Assembly: GCF_010093815.1 (NCBI RefSeq) | Contig: NW_022985550.1 | Coordinates: 1,005,074-1,069,073, forward strand | Origin: Pseudovirgaria hyperparasitica | Taxonomy: Eukaryota; Ascomycota; Dothideomycetes; Acrospermales; Acrospermaceae | Length of the DNA stretch: 64,000 bases | Direction of reading: 5' to 3' | In this document: positions 1 to 11,156 of the stretch, one piece after another | Numbering within the stretch: the stretch's first letter is position 1 | Layout: the number at the start of each line of letters is the position of its first letter | Notes under the pieces: model-generated | Told to the model about the DNA's origin: nothing | Database searches by the model: none | Seen by the model: the letters and a program-made list of their open reading frames with translations, nothing else | Translations under genes and position numbers: made by a program

Positions 1-2191
1 GTTTGTCTATTCGTGAGTTCGCTGCATGCTTTTTAAACAAAGTAATTTCCTGTATCGTATGCCATGTCTAGTATATCGACTTCTCACATGAGGGTCTTAA
101 GGCATTTGCTCGTCTATCGTCTTTATCCTAACATTTAGACCCTCGATTCCAATGTGACACACCCTCCACAGTCTCGAGCTTTACGGCCGCTGCTGCCGTT
201 GCCGTAACCCGCAGCCAAAGCAGGCAGTAGTAATAATAGCTGCCGTGAGTGAACGGAGGTTGTAGTAGATGTCTGTGGTGCCGTTAACGGCCTATCATTG
301 CACAGGGCCTACTCCACCAGTTCGCCCGTGCTGGGTTGCTTTACATCTATCCTCACCCACACCCCTTACGCAGCCCTCCTAATATCGCAGCATCACGAAC
401 TCTTTGGCACTTTGTTTTTGTCGTGCGTCTAGGGGGGTGCGACTGGTCCCATTTGTGCATCAGCTGCAGCCCTATAACACACTATTCTCCCTGTCAAACC
501 TGCGGGTATCTCCCGCTGTTGGGGCCGCCTAATTACATGCCCCCAGTCCCGTCTCTTGTGGCGCGCTCGCTCAACGCAAGCCGGACCGCTCGTGCTTCCT
601 CCAGTATACTTCCAGGTTTCACCACCAACGGCTCTCTTGAAGACCCTTCGCCGTCTAGGGTTGATTTGTGGAACATACTGCTCACTCTGAGACGTCTCAC
701 TAGTCTACTCTAAGGTGCGCAAGCTTTCCCAGCTCTCACATATTGCTTGTCATTTATTATACTCTCGGTATCGCGACAGTGGTGACTTCTGCCACCGCGC
801 GGCCAGGCAGCTGTCCGCCGACGGGTACATCCATTCTTTCTGCATTGCTAGTTTTGGGATCTGCTTGGCTCCGCACCAAACTAGGATGTCTAGGCGATGT
901 CTGAGGCGATCACCCTCTGTGGCTCGTTATCATACATGGGATATACCAGGATAATGAATACTGATGAGCGGAGTAGGCTGTGTGAACGCGTCGTCGTTTT
1001 TCTGGGCTGTCACTATCCGTCGAAGAAAGAGGCAGACTGATAATCACCACCATCATCATCAACGTCATCGTCATCGTCATCAGACACAAATTCTCTCCAT
1101 CGCTAAGACCGTTAGATTGTTGATGTCTAATTAGCAGACGAACTAATAAAGCAGCGTAGTCTAGTATTAGTTGAGTTTGCTTGTTAATAGTCGTTGAGGG
1201 GGTAGTAATAGAGGCGAGAGAGCGTGTGCAAGTTGGGTGGCTTCGGTCGCGGCTAGGCTGGTTAGGCGGCTTGTCTAGTGGGTTGCCTACGCCTACTTAC
1301 CTTTTTGCCAGTGCCACTCCGCAAAGCAACCTTGTGAACGGCCCTGCCTGCCTTGCCTTGCCTTGCACTCACACACACACACACTCACTCACTCACACAC
1401 ACACACTCACTGACCACTTACTCACACTACTCACGCTACCCATACTACCCACACACTTGTTCACTTACTCACTTGCTCACTTGCTCATCAAGCATCCTCC
1501 GCCGTCCGCCGCCAAACTTACCACTTGCATCTCCTGGTCCCAGTCTCCAGACAACCAGTCGCAGCATTCGCTATTATTCCCAAAACAGCAACTTGCATCT
1601 GCCCGACTGTTGCAGGTCAAGCCTTTTTGTCTCAACCATCTTGCTACTGCTTTTGCCAGCTAGGGTCGCTCGGTCACTCTTGCCACGCCGCCGCTATAGA
1701 TCCGGATCCCACCCTGTTGCTGTTCCACTCCGGGATCGTGCAGCCACGCCTCTCCTCCCCACCGCGTCGTCGTCCAACCATCACCAACCTGCATCTTCGC
1801 TAGACGTTGATGTCCTATCGCGTCGCTCCGCGTTCTAACACTATCGCGACGACCGTATCATCGTCGCCAGTTCTTCTCGCACGCCTCGCGACTGCTTCGT
1901 GATCCCGCCGGGCACGTCAACAAGAGCCGTCCAGCTCCGGGACAGCTCGTTGCCTTTTTGGCATGTCCTCGATGTCCTATCATCCAGTATCGGCATCTCT
2001 AAACGGTGGAGGTATCGCTTCGAGTCTGATGGACGGTTCAGGGACAATTAATCCGGCTGCCTTGAACTCTGCAGGTATGTTAAACCCGCCGTCAACTTTG
2101 CAAATCTGCGCTTGCTCGTGAAACTGGCCACGACTCACTCAGCTAAATCACCTACACACGATAAGACTGCACAGTTACACCCGCTGTTCGC
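1..2191. other. Intergenic region and leader upstream of the Rsc7-like gene
   Basis: No ORF here looks like a protein family; the short frames are low-complexity. A CA/CTCA-rich microsatellite lies at about 1366-1410 and a TCATCG/CATCAT tract at about 1050-1085. From about 1440 onward the plus strand is pyrimidine-rich in the style of a fungal core promoter and 5' leader. A possible 5'UTR intron starts with the GTATGT donor at 2075 and could end at the AG at 2142 or at 2174. This is inference; no transcript evidence is available. Confidence 0.6.
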
Positions 2192-4159
2192 ATGCGTTCC
2201 AACATCAATTCGCTAACTTCTACTTCCGTGGACACAGGTCTCGCCGGCGCCAATCAATCCGCAACCTCCCAACCGAGCCCACGCGGCGTCAAACGAGGTC
2301 GATCACCTGGAGAATATGGCGATGGAGCCAGCATCGTAAAGGAAGAGAATGGTACGATGAGTTCTCCTCTTCATTCAATAACGAGAACGTGCACTGACGC
2401 GTCAACCGCAGGACGAGAAGCAAAGCGTGGAAAACCCAAGGCTACCGACGACAGCCCGGCCTCTCAGAAGACATCTCAATCCAGTCACCCTGTTGCAGGG
2501 CCTGTTCGGACTCCACAATTGAAAGCTCAGTCTTTACCTCAGACGTCGCCCCCTCAGTCCTCTCCGCCTAAATCCACACCAAGCAAAGGCGCCGTATTGA
2601 AAGCTCTTCCCACGGTAAGGGATCACACCACGGACCAATTAAACCCAGAAGGCGATGAATATATCCCACGGGAGTATGACGATGCCGGTGAGAAAAAGGT
2701 GTCACCTATGGGCGATCCACTTGGTGGACGAGAGTACAGGTGTCGGACTTTCCTCGTGCCCAATCGTGGGAACAAACTCTTCATGCTTGCCACCGAGTGT
2801 GCCCGCGTTCTAGGTTACCGTGATTCTTACCTTCTTTTCAACAAGAATAGGTCTCTCTACAAGATCATCGCGACGCAGCCTGAAAAAGACGACTTGATTA
2901 ACCAAGACGTTCTTCCCTACTCGTACCGCTCACGACAGATCGCCATTGTTACTGCTCGCTCAATGTTTCGACAATTTGGGAGTCGCTTGGTCAAAGACGG
3001 TAGACGCGTAAGGGACGACTATTGGGAGAGCAAAGCTCGCAAACAAGGTTTCACCGAGGAAGATGCTGCCGGGGAAAAGAGACCAGGGGGAGCGAAACAA
3101 CGAGAAGCAGCAGCAGCCGAAGCCTCTACTGCCCATCAATTGACATCCCTCCCCCATGGCGAGATTATATACAGCAATGGACCAATCCCTACCGACCATG
3201 GCATTGGTCCACACCATCACATCAACCCTACTACACTCGCGCCTTTACCAATGATCAACATCCCCGCGGCCGACGAACATATGAGAAGAGATTATAGTAA
3301 CATACAACGTCCCCGACACGAGATTGCTGGAGCACCCGCGTATCATGACCGTACTACACCTAGCGGAGCCGCAGAGATTCTGAATCAAAGCGCTCAGGCC
3401 GCAGAATTCAACAAGTCCCTCGGCAATCAGCGATCGGAGCGGGAGCAGTATATGTCGGAATACTGGAAGAGACCACACGAAGTACCTGGTTCTCCACCGC
3501 GACAGGGAACGGTGGATGGCGATAATGCAACTGTGGTCTCTCAAACCATTCAATCTCCTGCTCCTGCACCAGCTGTTGCTTCCACCTCACAGAGTTTGCC
3601 GCCTCGAGCTCAGCCTCCTCCTCACTTGATTAGCGGTCAAAGCTACCCGCAGACGCAACATCACCCGCCTACCATGCAATCACCCATGCACCCAATGCAT
3701 AATCCACTGCGACCAGAGCAAATGCATCATCGATCTCCTAGCATGGGCATGGGTTCGTCTGGACCGCCTGGTCAACCTGCATACGGCTATCCAAACAGTC
3801 AAATGTGGCCGCCACAGCAGCCTCAACCTTCGCCACTTGGCCAGCACCACAACATGCAACAATACGGACAGCCACCGCCCCAGCAACAATCACCTCACCC
3901 TCAACAGCCTCAGCTACATCAATCGCCCCAAATGCATCACGCACAAAGTACTGGTTCCATGCATGGTATGCCCATGGGCTACCCTACAGCTGGCGGGATG
4001 AATGCACCTGGGTACTCTGGCATGGGAAGAAGTCCATACCAGCCTGGCGCCAATCCTCAGCAGTTCATGCACCAAAGCAGTGCTGCGCAACAACCTGGCA
4101 TGCAGGGCTGGGCTCCTCAGCAGGGACAACAGGCACAACAGCCGAATTGGAACTTCTGA
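2192..4159 (+). CDS. Rsc7/Swp82-family subunit of the RSC/SWI-SNF chromatin remodeller
   Basis: The product is a nuclear, non-catalytic subunit of an ATP-dependent chromatin remodeller (family of yeast Npl6/Rsc7 and Swp82). The conserved core is at about residues 159-271 of the spliced protein and includes EYRCRTFLVPNRG, ARVLGYRDSYLLFNKN and RQIAIVTARSMFRQFGSRLV, which I recognise as the Rsc7/Swp82 domain. The N-terminus is Ser/Pro/Lys-rich with KRGR- and KRGKPK-type basic patches. The C-terminal third is Pro/Gln/His/Met low complexity, probably disordered. The frame is open throughout, but 2352-2411 looks like a 60 bp intron: GTACGA donor, CACTGAC branch site, CCGCAG acceptor, phase 1. Splicing gives exons 2192-2351 and 2412-4159, 635 aa; retention gives 655 aa. 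Family call firm, intron probable. Confidence 0.88.
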   Translation: MRSNINSLTSTSVDTGLAGANQSATSQPSPRGVKRGRSPGEYGDGASIVKEENGTMSSPLHSITRTCTDASTAGREAKRGKPKATDDSPASQKTSQSSHPVAGPVRTPQLKAQSLPQTSPPQSSPPKSTPSKGAVLKALPTVRDHTTDQLNPEGDEYIPREYDDAGEKKVSPMGDPLGGREYRCRTFLVPNRGNKLFMLATECARVLGYRDSYLLFNKNRSLYKIIATQPEKDDLINQDVLPYSYRSRQIAIVTARSMFRQFGSRLVKDGRRVRDDYWESKARKQGFTEEDAAGEKRPGGAKQREAAAAEASTAHQLTSLPHGEIIYSNGPIPTDHGIGPHHHINPTTLAPLPMINIPAADEHMRRDYSNIQRPRHEIAGAPAYHDRTTPSGAAEILNQSAQAAEFNKSLGNQRSEREQYMSEYWKRPHEVPGSPPRQGTVDGDNATVVSQTIQSPAPAPAVASTSQSLPPRAQPPPHLISGQSYPQTQHHPPTMQSPMHPMHNPLRPEQMHHRSPSMGMGSSGPPGQPAYGYPNSQMWPPQQPQPSPLGQHHNMQQYGQPPPQQQSPHPQQPQLHQSPQMHHAQSTGSMHGMPMGYPTAGGMNAPGYSGMGRSPYQPGANPQQFMHQSSAAQQPGMQGWAPQQGQQAQQPNWNF

Positions 4160-5633
4160 GGCAGCAGACATCGCCAGATTCGCGTTTCCCGTATTGCTAG
4201 AAGACCATATCAGTTACACTGCCCTTGCATCGCTACGCAACGCATATGCGTCTCTCGAGGGTGACAAACTAAGACGATTGTCAGCATCAACGCTTCTTTG
4301 CGCCAGCTTGCACCAACCAAACCTCAAGGCAAGAGGGTTGAGCTTGGATCAGGAATAAATCTGCATCGACGATAATCTCACTCAAGTTTGTTTGTTTGCT
4401 CGTCACATCTATTCAGACATCATGACCTGTACATTATGAACTGCCTTACACTACCCTCAGTCATGGTACATCGTTGGATCTTTCTTTCTTTCTTCTTTCT
4501 TATATGCACCCATTGCACTCATTTGGTGGCGTCCAGGTGGAGTCGAGGCTGCATTTGAGCCATACATAAGGTTATTCGGTTCTTTCGATTGGGAATATTC
4601 TTGGATTTCGCATTGCTCGTTCCGGACGATTCACGGGTTATCGCACTCATGGTACCACATTGAGATTGTGGATCGCCCTTGGTGACCCGTTGGGACGCTC
4701 ATGCACAACGACTCAGACGATCTACGACTTATGGATGGACATACAGCTCGAAACGATACCGAACCTACATTGCAGCAAAGTTGAATAGGCTTGTTCTACG
4801 ATCGAATGGGCTGTGTCATCGCTCCCGGAAACATCTCTCTCCTGCAGTCGTCAACGTTTTCCATTACCTGCAATCCCATCAGTTCTCATTTACTTGCTGG
4901 TTGCCAAGGCACATTTTTCGCGCATCATCTCTCGTCACATGGGGTTTTTTTCAAGTCTCTTAATCATACAATTTCTCAGCATATCCCCTCTCGTTATCGC
5001 GGTTCATTACGGAGATTGAACACGTCATCTTGCTAAGCGGATTAGCAATAGTCGTCGGTGAATCGTCACGTGCATTTTAGGGTTGGGGCTGTGCAGCATC
5101 ATCGTCATTATCATCATCATTCTCATTTTCGCTATCATCAGGCCACGGGAGTATGACGAGCGGAGTCGTATGTCTTGCAGGACGGGATCGAACGACGCCG
5201 ACATGAAGGAAGGAGGGCGAGCATGAACATCGGGGTTTTGATGATGACGACGACGTCGCAAGATTCCCCCGTTCGCTGGGATATACACAGTCGCACGCGG
5301 CGCGGCGCCTCCTGATAATCATTAATATCTATTCCATCTTTTTTATCTCCTGAATATCAGACCGCATTTTTCGATTTTCCTGATTTGTGCTCCTCGTCTT
5401 CTATTTTTTGGTGTTTTTGGTGTTTTTGGTGTTATGTGCACACATGGACTTGTCAACTGTTGTATCGGACCCTGTGAAGCGGCGAGCGGCTCCGTACTAA
5501 CTTCGTTGTGACCATCTGACCCTTCAATGCCTCCTGTGTCCTCACCTATATACGATACGCCATTATACATTAATCCACCACCACCACCAAAGAGATAGTA
5601 CAGGACACATCAAAACGCAATACCTGTTCTCTA

Positions 5634-5665
5634 TCCATCCATCCATCCATCTATCCATCTCCATA
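5634..5665. repeat. (CCAT)n microsatellite
   Basis: An interrupted run of TCCA units, about seven copies, in the convergent intergenic region. Confidence 0.8.
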
Positions 5666-5832
5666 TTAATCAACCCGTCCGTACGTTGTGCCAATGCCAA
5701 GTTAATGTCAATGCCAATGTCCGTCACTCATTCAATCAATCAGTTACATACCATACCATGCCATGCCGCACCGCCGTCCTGCCACAGAGCTGGTTTTCTT
5801 TTTGATATTTTTGTATTTTGTATTTTGTGTGT

Positions 5833-5912
5833 TGTTATATTTGTATCTTGTTATATTTGTATCTTGTTATATTTGTATCTTATTATATTTGTATCTTGTT
5901 ATATTTGTATCT
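5833..5912. repeat. 16 bp minisatellite, five copies
   Basis: Five head-to-tail copies of TGTTATATTTGTATCT. Copies start at 5833, 5849, 5865, 5881 and 5897; the fourth has one substitution (TATTATAT) and the others are identical. The flanks contain related TTGTATTTTG words, so the array probably arose from local slippage in an AT-rich 3' flank. Confidence 0.93.
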
Positions 5913-5968
5913 TGCTTGTAGTCTGTAGTAGTTGATTAGGTTGAGAGCAAGAGACGACGACGTTATTG

Positions 5969-5996
5969 GTGTGTGTGTGTGTGTGTGTGTGTGTGT
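5969..5996. repeat. (GT)14 microsatellite
   Basis: An uninterrupted GT dinucleotide run of 28 bases just downstream of the 16 bp minisatellite. Confidence 0.95.
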
Positions 5997-6349
5997 TCAT
6001 ACGATGCGGCGGATTATGATGAATATATATTGTATGTATGACACACTACACACTGGAACGAGACATGAGATGCGTTTCAATGCGGGGAGGATGTCATTGA
6101 GAACATGGTTATAGTTTTGTTTCTAGTAGGGAGAGGGGGTTGGTTTTGTTCTGGGATTGGAGTGGGGTTATTTTGACGATCATAGATGAGGGAAAGCGAC
6201 GAAAGGGGAAAAGGAAGATGTGTGGGCGTGGGTGTGGGACGGTGCATGAAATGAAGTATAATGGATGGATGATTGGGCTGCTAAATCTATCGCGTACAAA
6301 ACCATGCAGGACCACAAAAACACAACGACGTCCCGGGTCTACAGGGCTC

Positions 6350-7896
6350 CTACTCAAAGGTATACCTCAGCCACTCGCCGACTGCACGCAGACTCTCCCA
6401 TCGCACGGCCTCGTCGCGGTCCTGCATCAGCTCCATAACCCGCGTCTTCAACCCGAGTTTTTCCAACTGCGCGCGCTTCTCGGGCACCTCCTTGACCAGA
6501 CTTGCGATATCATTGCATCCGATCGCGAGCACTTGCTTGTCTGTGTCCCACGTCTTGCCCAGGATCTCGGCGAGTTTCTTGGGTAGGGCACCCTTGTCGT
6601 CCTCGAGGATGCGGCGGGCGTTTTCGCGCCAGAAGGCTGGGCTGCGGTGAGGTGGTGACCAGCGGAGGTGTCCGGATTGGACTTCGGCGGCGTAGCTGTC
6701 GAAGGTGGTTTGCGTCTTGGTGTATTCTTCAAGGGTGCTGGTGAGGGCTTTGAGGTCTTCCTGGGCGTCTTCGTCGGTGAGGTGGCGCGATTGGAGAGTG
6801 CTGAGGAAGGAGGGCAGCTTGGCGAATGTGGCAGCGGGGAGGAGTGTGGACGGGTTACTGGTGAGGAGGTTGTGCAGCGTGCTGAGGAGGAGACGGGTGG
6901 TCTTTTCTTTGGGGGAGAGACGCAGGAGTTGGACGTAGAGGATGATAATGTCGTGCTCCCTGGTGTGTGGGTTAGTATTGCAATCGCAGTTGACGGAGTC
7001 GCAGAACTTACTCGTTCAATCCATCCCCAACCAGCTCACCCTCGAAGCTCAGTTGCCATATTACGAGTAAAACATGATAAAGTAGTTGTAAGCCAACGCC
7101 GCCCCCGATGGTTGTATCAACGCTTCGAATGCTGCCTCCGGCTCCGCTTCGCATTGTTGAGTCCCCGTCTCTGCCTGAGCCTGCAGCAGCCCGTAGGATG
7201 TCTATCAAGGGATCCAAGGTTTCCTTCCTCTGTTCCCAGAACAGCTCTCTTGACTTCTCCGTCTTGAGGACTAATGAATATTGTTGAACGGCAATGTCTT
7301 GTTGCATGGAATCGGAGCTCTTGGCAAGGATCGACAAGTAGCTGTACAACTGAGGCAGGGCTTTCGCGACCTTAGTCTGATCCTTTCTCGAGAACGACTG
7401 CGCATGTGATATCAGCGCAGACAGTACCGTTGATGTGAGTAGCGGGATCGCATCTTCTTTATTGTTGTTCGTCTTCAGCAGCGGGAGGAATGGATCAAAG
7501 GGGGCAGCGTGCTTTGCTAGACCTGATGTCAAAGACGGAATATCTGTATAACATATTAGCTTTATATACATGATATCGGATGGCAAGGGACTTTGTACCA
7601 TCTAAAAGATCCCCGGTCAGTACTAGCATGTACTGGACGATGTCACCTCTCTTGGATGCCGTCTTCTGGAATATGCTGTCAGAGCCGTTGCCGCCCAGGA
7701 GGAGCTGTACAAAGCCGTCGACATCTCCTTCTATCGTTTGCTTGCGCTGCTCTTTGCGGACCTTGTCAATTGACTTGATCTTCTTAAGGTCGGCATCGCT
7801 AATAGTTCCTGCCCGTACAGCTCCTTCCCAGGATATGGGTCTCGCTCGAATGTTGTTCTGCAGAGAAACAATGTACATCGGTGGATCGAGAGACAT
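6350..7896 (-). CDS. vma13: V-type proton ATPase subunit H (Vma13)
   Basis: Subunit H is the regulatory V1 subunit that caps the stalk of the vacuolar proton pump, couples V1 to V0 and restrains ATPase activity in free V1. The model has three exons: 7896-7599, 7543-7012 and 6959-6350. Introns are 7598-7544 (GTACAA..ATACAG, phase 1) and 7011-6960 (GTAAGT..CACCAG, phase 2). The spliced product is 479 aa, close to the 478 aa of yeast Vma13. Diagnostic stretches are RPISWEGAVRAGTISDADLK, RKEQRKQTIEGDVDGFVQL, PLLTSTVLSALIS, EEHDIIILYVQLLRLSPKEK and the C-terminal EAVRWESLRAVGEWLRYTFE. The start at MSLDPP was chosen because family members begin this way; frames further upstream do not continue the homology. 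It is divergent from dis3. Confidence 0.94.
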
Positions 7897-8195
7897 GTTG
7901 TGAAGATGTTGAGCGGGTTTCGTGACCAGGAATGTTGGAAATGGCTTGGTCACTGACGTTGGCTCCAAGCACCGACGTAAATGCTGCGGTAAGCTCCAGC
8001 CTGCTTTGAGGTTGTGATCGTTGGTGCGCTATATCAATCACACCGGTATAAGAACTGCGCAGGCTCTCTGACATAATCAAACGACTCCGAAAACTTCACA
8101 CCACAACTACATAATTACCGCATGCGACTAGCACTCCGGATAGAGCTACATTCATACAAGTCGAGGTCCTCTATCTGAGGATACCAAGTACAAAT
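7897..8195. promoter_or_regulatory. Shared divergent promoter of vma13 and dis3
   Basis: Only 299 bp separate the two start codons, so both core promoters and both leaders must lie here. I see no clear TATA element. Co-regulation is possible but is not shown by the sequence. Confidence 0.6.
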
Positions 8196-11156
8196 ATGAC
8201 AAGTTTGAAGCGCTCGCTTGCCTCAGACCCAACTTCGGCAAACTTGTCCAGCAAAGTTTATGTTAGGTCGACAAAGAGCGGCAAAGTCCAAAAGATAGTC
8301 CGAGAGGTCTACTTGAGACAAGACATACCATGCTCCTCGAAACTCTGCCATCGATGCCTAGAGAATGCCCCAGCGGACTATCATGACAAGGCCTCCAGGT
8401 TTGTCCTTTCCGCCACGCCGGCTGGAACAAAGGCCTTTCCCAATGGCCACTACATCATTCCGGATACGAACGCCTTTTTAAACGGCATGGACCTGTTCGA
8501 GGTGGACTCTGCATTTTACGATGTAGTCATTCTGCAAACAGTGCTTGAAGAGGTCAAAAATAGGTCCCTCCCCATCTATCATCGGCTTGTAGCCTTAGCC
8601 AACAACGAGGATAAACGATTTTATGTCTTCTTCAACGATTTCAGATTAGAAACTTATGTCACGCGAGATCGTGCCGAGACCATCAACGACCGTAATGATC
8701 GTGCAGTGCGCAAAGCCGTATCATGGTATCAGCAGCATCTTGAGCAAGCCGTCAAATCACGTGGCTCGCAAAGATGTCCCTCAGTCATCATGCTCAGCGA
8801 TGATAGAGCTAACCTAGAGAAGGCGAAGGCCGAGAAAGTGACGGGTTCTACATTATCTAAATACCTGTCAGGACTGGACAATGCTGACCAGCTGCTTGAC
8901 ATGCTGAGCTCTTCTCAAGAACAGCGCGAGATCAAAACAGGACCGAGAGAGTTATTCTACCCTGAATACTATACCATGTCGAAGATGAATACAGGGGTGA
9001 AGGCTGGCACACTTCACCAAGGCATTTTCAACGTCTCTCAATACAACTACCTAGAGGGCTCAATACATGTACCAGCGTTCGAAAAGTCTTTGCTGATCCT
9101 TGGTCGAGAGAATAGCAACCGGGCTGTCAGTGGTGATGTTGTCTGTGTCGAGATACTGCCAAAGGACCAGTGGAAAGCGCCTTCAACAACCATTGTTGAG
9201 GAAGAGACTGTCAACAAGAACGACAACGCAGACGAGGAGAGCTCGGAAGGCGTGATCTCAGAACGAGAGCGTCGAGCACTCCAAGATGAAGTAAAGAAGG
9301 TGCACGGAACAAGCGCTGAAGGCAGGCCACAGCCTACTGCCCGTGTGGTTGGTGTCATCAAACGCAATTGGCGACAATACGTTGGACACGTCGACAAGGA
9401 TTCTGTAAAAGCAGGGTCAAAACAGAGCAGGCAGCAACAAAGCGTGTTTCTCATTCCTATGGATAAACGTATTCCGAAGATCCGTATGCGCACTCGTCAG
9501 GCTGGAGAGCTACTGGGTAAGCGTGTTCTGGTCACGATAGACTCCTGGGATCGAGATTCCCGGTATCCTGTTGGTCATTTTGTCCGCTCATTGGGCGAAC
9601 TCGAAACCAAAGGCGCAGAGACGGAAGCGTTGCTGCTTGAGTATGATGTCCAATACCGACCATTTCCAAAGACTGTACTGGACTGCCTCCCAGCTGAAGG
9701 GCACGACTGGAGAGTCCCAGCCAGCACAGACGATCCAGGCTGGCAAGGCCGACGAGACCTGCGCGATCTCATTGTGTGCAGTATCGACCCACCAGGTTGC
9801 GTTGACATTGATGACGCTCTGCATGCACGTAAACTACCTAACGGTAACTTTGAGGTTGGCGTCCATATCGCCGACGTCTCTCATTTTGTCAAGCCTAACA
9901 ATGCCATGGACAAAGAGGCTAGCATGCGTGGCACTACTGTCTATCTGGTTGACAAGCGTATTGATATGTTACCCATGCTGCTAGGCACCGATCTATGCTC
10001 GCTCAAACCCTACGTAGAACGCTACGCATTCTCCGTGCTCTGGGAAATCACCCCTGAAGCCGACATTGTCAAGGCCGACTTTACCAAATCCGTCATCCGT
10101 TCCCGCGAAGCCTTTGCCTACGAGCAAGCGCAACTCCGCATCGACGACGCATCCCAGAATGACGAACTCACTCAAGGCATGCGCACCCTTCTCGTGCTCT
10201 CCAAAAAGCTCAAGGCCAAACGCATGGCTGCCGGCGCCCTTAATCTCGCCAGCCCGGAAGTCCGCGTGCAGACCGAGTCTGAGACTAGTGATCCGGTCGA
10301 CGTCAAGACGAAACAACTCGTCGACACCAACTCCCTCGTCGAGGAGTTCATGTTGCTCGCCAACACGAGTGTTGCTGGCAAGATCTACGCTGCATTCCCG
10401 CAGACGGCACTCCTGCGTCGCCACGGCGCACCTCCAAAGAACAACTTTGCGGAGCTCGCAAACCAGCTTAAGGTCAAGAAAGGTCTAGAGCTTCGCGTGG
10501 ACAGCAGCAAAGCACTCGCCGACTCCCTCGACACATGCGTCGACCCGCAGCAGCCATTCTTCAACACCCTCGTGCGCATCCTAGCGACGCGCTGCATGAT
10601 GTCAGCAGAGTACTTCTGCTCCGGCACGCAGGCGTATCCCGAATTCAGACACTACGGCCTGGCATCCGAGATCTATACCCACTTCACGTCTCCAATCCGA
10701 AGATATGCAGATCTGGAGGCCCATCGCCAACTTGCCGCCGCAATCGACTACGAGCCGCTCGACGCCAGCCTGCACTCGCGCGGCAAGCTCGAAGCCGTGT
10801 GTCGCAACATCAATGTGCGTCACCGCAATGCCCAGCACGCGGGCCGCGCGTCCGTGGAGTACTATGTCGGGCAGGCGCTCAAGGGCCGTGTCGTCGACGA
10901 AGACGGTTTCGTGATGCGTGTGTTCTCGAACGGATTCGTGGTGTTTGTGCCGCGGTTCGGTATCGAGGGCTTGATCCGGCTGCGGGATCTTGGCACGCCG
11001 GAGCCGGAAGGGGTGTTTGACGCGGAGGAGTATGTGCTGCAGACGACGGGCAGCAGGACGGTCAGGGTCGAGCTGTTCCAGCCGGTGAGAGTGCGCATCC
11101 AGGATGAGGTAGAGGAGAGCACGGGCAAGCGCAAGGTCAAACTGGGGCTGTTGTGA
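8196..11156 (+). CDS. dis3: Exosome catalytic subunit Dis3/Rrp44 (3'-5' exoribonuclease and endonuclease)
   Basis: This is the processive RNase II-type nuclease of the RNA exosome, which degrades and processes nuclear and cytoplasmic RNA. The 986 aa product, encoded without introns, has the full order of parts. The CR3 cysteine motif (DIPCSSKLCHRC) is near residues 44-55. A PIN endonuclease domain runs from about 84 to 230, with IIPDTNAFLNG and a later DRNDRAV stretch. Cold-shock domains follow. The RNB exonuclease domain contains DPPGCVDIDDALHARK, with the metal-binding aspartates near residue 536. An S1-like C-terminus ends in KRKVKLGLL. The length fits the family (about 1000 aa in yeast). 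The start MTSLKRS lies just before the conserved KVYVRSTKSGKVQKIVREVY block, so little N-terminal sequence can be missing. Confidence 0.96.
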   Translation: MTSLKRSLASDPTSANLSSKVYVRSTKSGKVQKIVREVYLRQDIPCSSKLCHRCLENAPADYHDKASRFVLSATPAGTKAFPNGHYIIPDTNAFLNGMDLFEVDSAFYDVVILQTVLEEVKNRSLPIYHRLVALANNEDKRFYVFFNDFRLETYVTRDRAETINDRNDRAVRKAVSWYQQHLEQAVKSRGSQRCPSVIMLSDDRANLEKAKAEKVTGSTLSKYLSGLDNADQLLDMLSSSQEQREIKTGPRELFYPEYYTMSKMNTGVKAGTLHQGIFNVSQYNYLEGSIHVPAFEKSLLILGRENSNRAVSGDVVCVEILPKDQWKAPSTTIVEEETVNKNDNADEESSEGVISERERRALQDEVKKVHGTSAEGRPQPTARVVGVIKRNWRQYVGHVDKDSVKAGSKQSRQQQSVFLIPMDKRIPKIRMRTRQAGELLGKRVLVTIDSWDRDSRYPVGHFVRSLGELETKGAETEALLLEYDVQYRPFPKTVLDCLPAEGHDWRVPASTDDPGWQGRRDLRDLIVCSIDPPGCVDIDDALHARKLPNGNFEVGVHIADVSHFVKPNNAMDKEASMRGTTVYLVDKRIDMLPMLLGTDLCSLKPYVERYAFSVLWEITPEADIVKADFTKSVIRSREAFAYEQAQLRIDDASQNDELTQGMRTLLVLSKKLKAKRMAAGALNLASPEVRVQTESETSDPVDVKTKQLVDTNSLVEEFMLLANTSVAGKIYAAFPQTALLRRHGAPPKNNFAELANQLKVKKGLELRVDSSKALADSLDTCVDPQQPFFNTLVRILATRCMMSAEYFCSGTQAYPEFRHYGLASEIYTHFTSPIRRYADLEAHRQLAAAIDYEPLDASLHSRGKLEAVCRNINVRHRNAQHAGRASVEYYVGQALKGRVVDEDGFVMRVFSNGFVVFVPRFGIEGLIRLRDLGTPEPEGVFDAEEYVLQTTGSRTVRVELFQPVRVRIQDEVEESTGKRKVKLGLL

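Larger units (their letters stand above)
4160..6349. other. Intergenic region between two convergent genes
   Basis: About 2.2 kb between the convergent stop codons of the Rsc7-like gene and the V-ATPase H gene. It holds no supported gene. It is rich in simple repeats: a TCATCATTATCATCAT tract near 5097-5130, a CCAT tract, a 16 bp minisatellite and a GT run, listed separately. Confidence 0.6.
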
